Shown: positions 1 to 9,400 of the stretch, piece after piece
Position numbering within the stretch: the stretch's first letter is position 1
Layout: every line of letters begins with the position of its first letter
Source: Steroidobacter agaridevorans
GTDB lineage: Bacteria; Pseudomonadota; Gammaproteobacteria; Steroidobacterales; Steroidobacteraceae
Direction: 5' to 3'
Assembly (NCBI RefSeq): GCF_009932555.1
Contig: NZ_BLJO01000002.1
Location: forward strand, 777,426 to 841,425
Length of the DNA stretch: 64,000 bases
Notes under the pieces: generated by a model
Told to the model about the DNA's origin: nothing
Seen by the model: the letters and a program-made list of their open reading frames with translations, nothing else
Databases searched by the model: none
Program-made: the position numbers and the translations under genes

Positions 1-411
1 CCAGCCAGGCAACGCGCCGGGCACGCCCCAGCCATCGCTCTTCGCCTGCGCCATCACTTCCTGAGTCACTTCGGCCTTCATATCCGCACGAACTTCCGCT
101 GCGATCTGCTTGCGCACGGACTCGGGCACGTAAGTGACACGGACAGCATCGGACTCCGCAGCTTCTTTGGCAGCACGCGCGTTTGCGTCGGCGGTCGCTT
201 TGGCCTGCGCATCGGCAACCATTGCTTCGGCCTGTTCGCGCGTCATCACGCCCTTCTGCACCAGCGCTTGCAGCAGATTGATGACCGTGTTGCGCACCTC
301 TTCCAGCGAGCGCTTCTCGGCATCTGCGGTCTGCGACCATGCCGGCGCGTGCATCAGCACGGTCAGCGCGACAGCGGCGCGGCACAGGCTCTTGGCGGCC
401 AGAACTTTCAT
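1..411 (-). CDS. Putative porin of the TonB/ExbBD cluster, N-terminal part (cut by window edge)
   Basis: The reading frame starts with ATG at 411 and runs off the window start, giving 137 residues. Residues 1-26 form a signal peptide ending in APAWSQ. The mature start is a charged, Ala-rich helical stretch with the pattern LEEVRNTVINLLQALVQKG followed by MTREQAEAMVADAQAKA, and then VRVTYVPESVRKQI. This layout is typical of the 'putative porin' family (Porin_5 type), in which an N-terminal periplasmic coiled coil precedes a beta-barrel. The barrel lies outside the window, so the assignment rests on the N-terminus only. The start codon overlaps the stop of the TonB-like gene (ATGA, 408-411), so the two are translationally coupled. 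An outer-membrane channel energised by the adjacent TonB system is the inferred role. Confidence 0.6.
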   Translation of the reverse strand, partial: MKVLAAKSLCRAAVALTVLMHAPAWSQTADAEKRSLEEVRNTVINLLQALVQKGVMTREQAEAMVADAQAKATADANARAAKEAAESDAVRVTYVPESVRKQIAAEVRADMKAEVTQEVMAQAKSDGWGVPGALPGW

Positions 412-1055
412 TTCGAAACGATCCTCAAAGTAACGGGTTGCGGCATTTCGATCGGCGGCGCTTCCTGAGCGCGTTGCATGTGTCGCAGCGTTTCCTCGAT
501 CGCGCGATCGAGGCCCTGGTCACCGGACGTACTGCGCAGTTTGATCTGTTCGATGGAGCCGTCCCTGCGCACCCACACACTGACGGTCACCTGGTACTTG
601 CCCTTGCGAATGCGCTCGTCGTCGGACAGGAATTCGAGGATGCGATCCTTGAGCGAGCTGGTGTACCACGCGAACGCGGCTCCGCCCGTACCCACCAGAT
701 CGCGCCCGCCCTTCCTCGCAGCGAGACCGAAGCTGTCGCCGCCGGCAACCCCTTCGGCGTCCAGCCCCAGTTGCTCCGGCGCCTGCGATTCTTCCGGCGG
801 CGCTTCCTCCGGCGTTTCCTGCGGCAACGGCTCTTCGATCTTCTCTTCCGGCGGCGGCGGCGGCGGCGGCTCGGGGGGCGGCGGCGGCGGACGAATCAGC
901 TTCACCACTTGCGCCACTTCGCGCTTCGGCTCGTTCGGCGTCTTCTGCATGTCGCGGATCAGCCAGATCAAACCGGCGACCACGACGGCGACGATGACGC
1001 CGCCCACCAGCACCGGCACCAGACGTCGGAGGCGTTGACTCGGGGGCTGCGCCAC
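408..1055 (-). CDS. tonB: TonB-like energy transducer
   Basis: This 215-residue protein has a basic N-terminus, one membrane anchor at about residues 11-31, a proline- and glutamate-rich spacer at about 52-85 (two runs of six to seven prolines, then EEKIEEPLPQETPEE), and a C-terminal domain at about 130-215 (YQVTVSVWVRRDGSIEQIKL) matching the TonB C-terminal fold. TonB proteins span the periplasm and pass the proton-motive force from ExbB-ExbD to outer-membrane receptors. It starts with GTG at 1055, six bases after the exbD stop, and ends inside the start of the porin gene. The context suggests it serves the neighbouring porin-like protein rather than a classical TonB-dependent receptor, since none is visible in the window. 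It is shorter than E. coli TonB. Confidence 0.8.
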   Translation of the reverse strand: MAQPPSQRLRRLVPVLVGGVIVAVVVAGLIWLIRDMQKTPNEPKREVAQVVKLIRPPPPPPEPPPPPPPEEKIEEPLPQETPEEAPPEESQAPEQLGLDAEGVAGGDSFGLAARKGGRDLVGTGGAAFAWYTSSLKDRILEFLSDDERIRKGKYQVTVSVWVRRDGSIEQIKLRSTSGDQGLDRAIEETLRHMQRAQEAPPIEMPQPVTLRIVSK

Positions 1056-1061
1056 GGGTCG

Positions 1062-1469
1062 TCACTTCACAACGCGCTGCGTGACCAGGCCCAGCTGCGT
1101 GATCTCCAGGCGCCCGACCACGTCGAGCACATCGATCACCTTCTGGTACTGAATGGTCGAGTCGGCCTTGATGATCACGGGCAACTCCGGATCGGCGGCC
1201 TTGTATTGCGTCAGCAGCCGCTCCAGCTCTTCGATGCTGACCGGATAAGTGTCCAGATAGATCGTGCCGTCGGCGGTGATCGACACGGCCTTGGTCTTCG
1301 GCTTCGCGATCGCCGGCGTTTCGCTGGCTTTGGGCAGATTGACGGTGATGCCCTGGACCGAGGCCGTGGTCATGATGATGAAAATGACCAGCAGCACATA
1401 GGCGAGATCGAGCATCGGAGTGATGTTGATCTCGTCGTAGACGTCTTTTTCTTCGGCGGAGGCGCTCAC
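1062..1469 (-). CDS. exbD: ExbD/TolR-family biopolymer transport protein
   Basis: This 135-residue protein has one N-terminal membrane helix at about residues 20-40. The segment INITPMLDLAYVLLVIFI carries the conserved Asp of the ExbD/TolR family (D21 in DLAYVLL), which conducts protons with ExbB. The rest is a periplasmic domain with the usual pattern DGTIYLDTYPVSIEEL and VIIKADSTIQYQKVIDVLD. It starts with GTG at 1469 and overlaps the ExbB stop by GTGA, so it is co-translated with the ExbB-domain protein. With that protein and the TonB-like protein it should form the proton-driven inner-membrane motor. Confidence 0.9.
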   Translation of the reverse strand: MSASAEEKDVYDEINITPMLDLAYVLLVIFIIMTTASVQGITVNLPKASETPAIAKPKTKAVSITADGTIYLDTYPVSIEELERLLTQYKAADPELPVIIKADSTIQYQKVIDVLDVVGRLEITQLGLVTQRVVK

Positions 1470-3280
1470 GAGTAATGCTCCGCGACTCGAGTGACGAACT
1501 CGTCGACGAACACACGCTGGTCGGCGTTGATCTCTTTGATCCTGGTGTTCAGCCAGTTGTATCCGAACAGCGCCGGGATCGCGACCGCCAGGCCGGCGAC
1601 GGTTGCCGCCAGCGCCGCGGCGATGCCGGGCGCGATGGAGTTGACGTTCACGTCGCCGCTGGCAGCGATCGCGGCGAACGTGATCATCACACCCACCACC
1701 GTGCCGAGCAGCCCGAGGAACGGGCCGCCCGAGATTGCGATGGTCAGCACCACCATCTGCGCCTGCAGCTTCTGCGTCAGTCGCACCAGCGTCGCATCCA
1801 TCGTGGCGCGAATGGCCTCGATCGCTTGCGGCGTCAAGTTCGTGACCGCGCGAGCTCCCGCGGATTTCAGGCCGATGCGACCGGTCATTTCCTGCACGCC
1901 ATGGTGATACAGGCGATACAGCGTCGAGACGCGATACTTATCCTGCTTCTCGCTCTTCAGATGCGGCATGAAGCCCGATTCGTCCAGCGCGGCATCGCCA
2001 GGCGAGTCCGGACCTTCCGGCTTGTCCAGCGCGGTCGGATCGCCCTTCAAGTTCTCGAACTCTTTGAGAAACGCGGCATTCGCCTTTTGCACGCGCCCCA
2101 GGTACAGCGCCTTGCTGATCATGATGAGCATGGCGATCACGAACATCACCGCCAGAATGACGATCACGACCCAGCCGTCCACGGTGACGTTCTTCATCGT
2201 GATGGCGAAGTAGGAAACCTCGCCGCCTTCCTTCTGCGCGTCGCCGCCATACACGACCAGCGGCGCTTCCTGGCCCTGGCTGCGAGCTGCGGCCTGCAGC
2301 CACTCGACGCTGCGCGCCACGTTGGAAACCTGCACCTCGTCCACTTCACCGGTCAGGAAGTTCGTGCCGCCGGCGCTCGCGCCCAGCGTGAACGTGCCGG
2401 CGATTTCGGCCAGCTCCACCGGCGTCGCGGCGACTTCAGCGCCGTCGACGAACAACGTGACGCGTCCCGCGGCTGCGGTCATCGCCAGGTGATGCCATTG
2501 TCCGGGCACCAGCACCCCCGCCGATTGCGCACTCGCCTGCTCCTGGCCGTTCGCCGTCGCTCGAGCGAACACCTGCGTGCCGTTGATGCCAAGCGAGAGA
2601 GAGCGATTGTTTCCTGCGAGCTCGGCGACATACGCATCCGTCTGCGGCGCTTCGATACGCACCCAAGCCGACACCGTCACACCACGGTCGGGAAGCAGCC
2701 GTAGCGAAGCCGTGGACGGCGTGCCGATCGAGGTCGTTCCGGAGAACTTGGCGCCGGCCCCGATCAGCGATGCGGGGTTCGCTTCGGCGGTGAACGTGCT
2801 CGCGCTGTTGGCAAACGCGGTCGAATCCGTCGCGGTCGGCTCCGTGCCGAAGTGATAAACCAGCACTTGCGACGCATCGTACGTGCTGCCGGCATCGGCG
2901 CCGCCCGGCGCCTTGGTGTTGCCGTAATAGAGATAAATCTTTTCGGTCGCCGTGCCGCCGGCCAGCCGCGGCGCCTTCACCCACACGAATGCGAGATTGC
3001 TGGTCGCATCGTAGCGCTCGACATGAAACTTCAGCGGCGTCTTGTCGTCGCCCGAGACGAAGCGCAGGTCGGAGCCGTCCGGCTTGGTATCGGCGAAATA
3101 ACCGAAGTTGCCCAGGTGCAGACGGATCAGCACCGGCACATCGGCGGGGCTGCCCGTGATGTTCGCGCCGGCCGCCGACAGGTCGAGAGTGATCTCCTTC
3201 CGGAAATTCCACTCATCGTTCCACCAGGCGTGACAGATGACCGGAACGATGAGCAATAGGAACGCCGCGAGTTTGCGCAC
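1466..3280 (-). CDS. DUF2341/LamG-like domain fused to MotA/TolQ/ExbB proton channel
   Basis: I choose the GTG at 3280 because a signal peptide (VRKLAAFLLLIVPVICHA) follows and an AAGGG ribosome site lies about nine bases upstream; an earlier in-frame ATG at 3367 has no such support. The product is 604 residues. A DUF2341 domain (WWNDEWNFRKEITLDL onward, about 19-150) is followed by a LamG/concanavalin-like domain (about 180-330), a membrane helix (VDGWVVIVILAVMFVIAM), a linker, and an ExbB/TolQ domain (about 480-600) with the helices ISGGPFLGLLGTVVGVMITF and IAAALAATVAGLAVAIPALF. ExbB normally has only a short periplasmic N-terminus, so this protein puts a glycan-binding-like module on the outside of the motor. 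It heads the exbD-tonB-porin operon. Confidence 0.85.
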   Translation of the reverse strand: MRKLAAFLLLIVPVICHAWWNDEWNFRKEITLDLSAAGANITGSPADVPVLIRLHLGNFGYFADTKPDGSDLRFVSGDDKTPLKFHVERYDATSNLAFVWVKAPRLAGGTATEKIYLYYGNTKAPGGADAGSTYDASQVLVYHFGTEPTATDSTAFANSASTFTAEANPASLIGAGAKFSGTTSIGTPSTASLRLLPDRGVTVSAWVRIEAPQTDAYVAELAGNNRSLSLGINGTQVFARATANGQEQASAQSAGVLVPGQWHHLAMTAAAGRVTLFVDGAEVAATPVELAEIAGTFTLGASAGGTNFLTGEVDEVQVSNVARSVEWLQAAARSQGQEAPLVVYGGDAQKEGGEVSYFAITMKNVTVDGWVVIVILAVMFVIAMLIMISKALYLGRVQKANAAFLKEFENLKGDPTALDKPEGPDSPGDAALDESGFMPHLKSEKQDKYRVSTLYRLYHHGVQEMTGRIGLKSAGARAVTNLTPQAIEAIRATMDATLVRLTQKLQAQMVVLTIAISGGPFLGLLGTVVGVMITFAAIAASGDVNVNSIAPGIAAALAATVAGLAVAIPALFGYNWLNTRIKEINADQRVFVDEFVTRVAEHYS

Positions 3281-3340
3281 GCTGTTCGACCCTTCGAGCT
3301 GAGATTTGTTTACTGTGAGTTGCGACGTGCGTCTATGCGC

Positions 3341-3376
3341 CGCCGCGCCCTGCGTGGTTGTCCGCAAGGCGCGGCG
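3341..3376 (-). terminator. GC-rich hairpin downstream of the TpsA gene
   Basis: A nine-base-pair stem (CGCCGCGCC at 3341-3349 with GGCGCGGCG at 3368-3376) is extended by TGCG/CGCA across one mismatch and closes an eight-base loop. It lies 63 bases past the TpsA stop and upstream of the ExbB-fusion gene, so it would separate the two transcripts. No U-tract follows on the minus strand, so this is either a weak terminator or an mRNA 3'-end stabiliser. Confidence 0.4.
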
Positions 3377-3438
3377 ATTATGGAAGTCGCAGGTGATGCT
3401 TTTGTGACATGTGTGCAGCCCGCGTCATACATTCGTGC

Positions 3439-6400
3439 TCAGTTGAGCGGCTGGCGCTTCAAACATTCCATGTCGTCGGTCTTGCAGTTCTCCTCGCCGA
3501 GGCCGATGACGAACACTTCGAGCCACGACAAAGCCGTCTGCGCCAGCGACGCCTGCGCCTCGTCGCTCTCGTCGTTCTCCTCGGCCGAGGAATTCGACGC
3601 GGACGACGCGCTGCTCGCAACCGCCGACACGGCCGCGAGGCTCGCGCCCAAGCCGCTCGTCTCCGCCGGCACGCCGGTCGAGACACCGCCGACCTGGATG
3701 TTGTCGAGACCGACCACCTGTTCGGCGGCGATATTCAAGTTGCCGGCCGAGCCGATGCCTGCGTCGCCCGCGTTGACGATGCCGCGCGGCGCGATCAAAT
3801 CCACATCGCCCGCTTTGACTGCCTTGTCCGTTGCGATGGTACGAATGCCGCTGCCGGCCACCGCGCCGGAGAGATCCAGCGTGACGCGGCCGTCGCTGTT
3901 CACGATGACACGCGGCGGCGGCACCGACAGCGACGACTTCGAGCCGCGACCGGCGTCGATATCGCCGAGCGTCGACCAGATGGCGATGTCACCGCCGAGC
4001 ATCGTGAAGACGCGCGATTGATTCACCAGCACATCGTCGCGAGTGAAGACGCTTACATTGCCCGTCCGTTGCGCGACGATGCCAAGCAGCGAGGGATCGC
4101 GCGGATTCTCCACGAAAGACGCCGGCGGATTCGCCAGGCCGACGTTGAGCAATCCTCCCGGCACGGTGAGCGAGATATCGCCGCCATCCAGCGTGTAGAT
4201 GCGGCTGAAGGCGAGCGTCAGATCGCCCTTGAATATGTTGTCCGCCGGATCTTCTTCACGGCTGCCGGGAAACAGCGCGTCGATGGCAGCGTAGCCGCGG
4301 GTGAAGCCCTTGGCGGGATCGGAGTTGGCTTCACGGCCCGAGGCCACCAACTCGCCGTAGAAGAGATCCAGCAACAACGGTCGCTGATCGAGCGGATCGA
4401 GCGCCTTGAACGCCTTGACTGCATCGGCATAGCTCTGCGCTTCACCAGTGCGTGCCTGCATGAATTTCACCAGCGCATCGAGCAGTTCCGCCGAGTTCGC
4501 GATCACCTTGTCGACGAAGGCCGAGCCGTCCATGTCGCGTGCCATGCCCACCATCACGTTCAGATCGGCGCCGCCCTCGCTTTCGATGGCGCCGTTCAGC
4601 AGGCGGCCCGTCGTGGTCAGACCGGTGGAGTATCCGAGGTCAAGGTTGCGGCCGGTGTAAGCATCGAATCGACCCGGGCCACCAATGGTCATCTCGCCCG
4701 TGGTCAAGGTCGGCGAGTAACGCAGATCGCGGCCCGCGTGCACCGAAGAAATATCGCCGGCGCGCAGGTTCTGCGCTCGCAGCGTCGTATCGACGATGTC
4801 ACGACCGGCCGTCATGCGCACCGCCTTCGGCAGCGACAGATTCTGGCCGACGATGTCACGTCCGGCGGTGATCATCACCGGCTGCGCGTCGTCGCCATGG
4901 CGCGCGGTCTTCGCGGATGCCGTCGACAGGAACATCGCGTCCAACAGCGGCGCGATGGAGTTTCGCGATGCCAATACCGCCGACGGCAATTCGGCATCGG
5001 CGATATCCGTCATCGTCACCGTCGCAGCGCTGCCCGCCGTGAAATCGCGAGCGGCGAACACGTCCAGTTGTCCGTCGTTCGAGGAAAACAGCGCGAACGA
5101 GTCGCCTTCCAGGCGCACATCCTGCGCCAAACTCATCAAGCTGAGCGATGCGGGCAGCACTGCCAGCGCCTTGCCGCTCTCGGTCGTGTTGTTCTTCCCA
5201 GGAGAATCGAGGAATGCAGCGAGACGATTGTTGCTGACGTTCAGCACCACATCGCCGCCGCTGCTGCGTGCGTCGACCGCCGAGCGCCCGGTATATGTGA
5301 AGAACGTGGTGGTTGCGCCGGGCTGCCTGGCCGCGGTCGGGTTGAAGATGCTTTCGAGGTTGATATCGTCCCGGGCAGTGATCGTCGCCTGCGCGTCGCC
5401 CAACATCAACACCGTCCCCAATGCCGAGTCATTGACGCCGGTGCGAGTGCTGAGCAACCCGCCGTCAGCTCGCAGCGTCATGTCGCCTCGAGCCACGTAC
5501 AACATGTTGCTGTTGATATCGCCGCCCGCCCGCATCGACAGCGATCCGCCGCCGAATTGAGTGACTGTATCGCGCACCAGCTCCGTACCGCTGTCCGCCG
5601 CCGCTGCGGAAAAGTCATTTACATTGGCGCCCGCGAGAATGCTGATGTCGCCGCCGCCAAACGTGCCGACGTTCCAAGCGAACGCGCTCCAGTTCGGCGC
5701 CCACCGGGTGTCCTGATTGAACGTATCGGACGCACCCTGGCGACGCTGCCAGTCGCCGACCGATTGTGAGATCTTCGAGCCGATCACACTCTGGCCGGCG
5801 GAGATCGAAACACTACCGCCGCGATCCGCGAAGGAATAGAGCACGCCGACCGGAGTCGTGCCGTTCACACCCGCCGCATACACGCTCGTCTTGTCGCCAA
5901 ACTTCACGTTGCCTGCGGCACTGATGCGAATGTCGCCAGTGCCCGTCCGGACCACGCTTGGCACCCTCGCAAGGCTGGCCGTCAATGCAAAGTCACCCGC
6001 TGCGCCACGAACCACCGCGTTCGGGTTCGCGCTCGTCAGATCCGCGCCTGCGGCGAAGCGCAGCGTCGCCGAATTGTCGTCCTGCAAGCGCGTGCCGATG
6101 AAGCCATCGCTGATGTTGCCTGCGACGGTGATCGAGCCAGTGGCGCGCGCGGTGAATGCGATCGGAGAGCCGTCGAAACGCCACGACGACAGATCCAGTG
6201 TCTGCAACTCCAGGTCGCCTGTGTGCCGCAGCTCAGCGCCGGCCTCCACCCGCAGACCATCGACAGCCAGGCGATCGCGAATGGTGCTGCCGGCAGTCGC
6301 CATGTAGGTCGTGAGGTCATTGCGAACGGTGGCGTACTGGCCGGCGTTCACCGTGGCCGGCACGTCGAACGTCCGCACCGATTCGATCACCACACCGTCC

Positions 6401-9400
6401 ACATCGCGGATCGTTCCGGCCAGCTCGGTGACAGCCACATCGTTGATGATGTTTCCTTGCGCATCGGTCGCGGTGGTCGCGGTGGCGCGCAATCGCAGGC
6501 TGCCGTCGAGCTCATCGCCGCGCGCCGACAATTGACTGCCCGACGCCACTGAAATGGAGCCAGTTGAGCTGCCGAGCTCGATGTCGCCGCCGAATCGCAC
6601 GCCCTCATTCGCGTCTGCGTTCAGCACTGCAGTCGCACCGAGATTCACATCGGTGCCGTACAGACGAATCGAGCTGCGCTGGCTTTGCGAGGGTGCGCGC
6701 ATGGTGCCGTCGATGCGCACGTCGCCGAGATCGCTGGTCCATTCAATGTTTCGTGCCGTGACGGTCTCGCCCGCCGCGAGCTGCAGATCCCCGTTGCGAA
6801 CATGCAGCGACTGCGTTTCGGTAAATCCTCCGTACTGCAAGCGGCTCACCAGCCCGGCGCTGTCGGTCAACGTGCCCGCATATAGATCGAACGCACCGCC
6901 CACTGCAGCGCCGCTGCTGTTGGCCGTCACTGCTCCCGCGAGAGTCGCGATGCCCGTGCTATGGATGGATACGCGCCCAGCATCGGCGCCGCCTGCGCCG
7001 TCAGCATCGAGTCGCGACGCCGTTGCGGTGGTCATATCGTTGCCGCTGATGAGGCGCACCGTACCGCCGTTGCTGCCGACGACGCGATCGGCCGCTCGCA
7101 CCAACTGGCCCGAAACATCGATGACGCCCGTGTCCGCGACCGACAGATTCGAACGCGCCTCGAGTGTCACCAGCCCCGAAGGCAGGAACAACGTGCCCGC
7201 GTGCTCGATGTTCTGGCCGGTGATCTTCAATCCGCCGCCCAGGATGCCGTCGATGGAGCTCGATGCGGCGCCCCTGCTTGCGATCCTGACATCGCCGCTC
7301 GCGTCGATGGTCGTTTCGCCACCGCTCGCGGCGGTTACGCGTGCCGCGTTCAGATCCAGATCGCCGCCGATCAGCAACTCCGACTCGCCGACGCCACGAA
7401 TGTCGCCACGGGCGGTCAACGTCGTGCGTGCGAAACCGCTCAACGCAAGCTTGCCCGCTTCCTCCTCGACCTGCACCAGCAGCGAGTTGCCCTCCTGGTC
7501 CACGACCGTAGCCAGCGCCGGTACGATCGCGCCGAGCTCGATGTGGTCGGCATTGATCGAGAGCGTTCCTGTTCCTGTGCTCGCGGTGGCGTTGCTATCG
7601 GCGATGCCGGCAAGCACGACGTTGTCCGCCGAGAAATTCACGTCGCCACCGGACAGATTGTTCAGCGACGCCGCCCGCAACGAGATCGAATCGAGACGAT
7701 CGGCCCCGCCCAGATCGAGCGCGTAGGCGAAATCGATGGCGCCGCCGCTGACCAGGCTCAACGAGCCGGCCTGCTGCATCCGGGCCAGCAGCGACGAGTC
7801 GATGCTCAAGCCATCGGCATGCTCCGCGTTGTCGAAACGTATCGTGCTGGAGCCGACTCGCCATTGCGCGCCGCTCGCCTGAATGTCGCCGGCGAGGCGC
7901 ACGCGATCCGGTGCATTGACGAACAACGCACCGCCGGTCGCTAGCACACTGCCGTCAGCAACATCGATCACGCCCTCTTCGAGGTCGCCGTCCTCTCGCA
8001 GCACGCTATACAAATTACGATCGGACACCGACAGCATGGCCGCGCCGGCATCGCCATCGTTGAGCTGCAGAATGCCTGCGTCGAGCGTATCGGCGTCGAT
8101 GGTCGCGCCGCGCGTCGCCGAGGTCGAAGCAACTCGTGCGCCTGCAGCCACTTCGACGCTGCGATTGCCCATCAACATCACTTCGTCCGCAACCACGTTC
8201 GTGCCATCGGCGATCTGCACTCGATCGGCGACGACGTCGATCGTATCGCCCCGCTGGATGGCGCCGAGCCACAGCTCACCGGGCTTCCAGCCATTGAGCA
8301 CCGACGCGGCAATCTGCACGGAGCCCGAGCCTTCTGTCACCGTGTTCACGACTTCGAGATCGGTCGCAGCGACCTCGATGCGTCCAGAGCGTCCGCCTTG
8401 AGCGCCCGAGACGTTGACGATGCCGCGCATGTCCAGTGACGTCGTCGCCAGCAACGACAAGCTGCCTCCGTCCGCCGGCAGCACCGGGTCCGGCAATTCC
8501 AGCCGAGTGGCGCGATCGGTGTAGAACGTAGACGCGTACGAATCCTGATAGGCAGCAAGCTGGCGCGCCTGCGAGCCCGGACGAATCGCGAAACCGGTGT
8601 ATCTCGTGCCGCCCAGTCCTGTGTTGCCGAAGGTTCGATAGCCGGCAACCACTGGCGTGCCGTCGGCCAGCGTGCTGACCGTGCCGGGTTGAATATCGGT
8701 GGTGTTGGCCACGGGCTCGATCAACATGGCACCGGGCAACAGCGCATAGCGCGCCGGCAACAGCGCGTAGAAGCCCGGCTCGAGTCCGGGGACGCCGCTC
8801 AGGTACACGCTGTCGCCGACCTGCAGGTCGTAGCGTTTCATTTCCTGCAAATCGTAAGGGGCGTACTGGCCGCGTTGCGAAGGCACGATGGCGAAGCGGC
8901 CGAAGGGAATGAACTCGGGATCCTCCTGTCCTTCCACTTCGATGAAGTATCCGGCCGCGAGCGCATCGCGCGAGCCGCCCGTACCCGGCTGCCACTCGTA
9001 AGCATACAAATCGCCGCCGCCCTGCAGATCCAGCGTGGCGTTCTGATCCTGTTCGATCGATGCCGCATTGAGCCCGATGCGACGCTCAGGAATGCTGTCC
9101 AGCACCGGCTCGCTGGTTGCGCGCTCGTAAACCCAATCGCCGTTCTCGATCCGTCCGAAGGGAATGAGAGCGCCATTGCCGCTCACCGAGGTCACGCTGC
9201 CTGCGCGCAGCGTCAGGGTTTCCGTCGCGTTCATATCGATCGAGCCGAACGGCGCGCGCAACAAACCGAACTGCTCGATGTTCGCTGCGTTCAAGGTCAG
9301 CTTGCCGCCCGCGCTCAGCGGCGTCGACGCCGGCATTCCGGACGATTCGAGGCGCAACGTGCTGTGCTCGCCAACCGCTGAGAGCGAGTACGAAGTGAGT

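Noticed and set aside
3439-4500. Contact-dependent inhibition (CdiA) toxin at the TpsA C-terminus
   Set aside because: No VENN-like motif or toxin domain is seen, and no immunity gene follows.
3409-5769. A long open frame on the plus strand opposite the TpsA gene (786 codons)
   Set aside because: It is fully antisense to TpsA, has an Arg/His/Gln-rich composition with no domain, and such frames are common opposite GC-rich genes.
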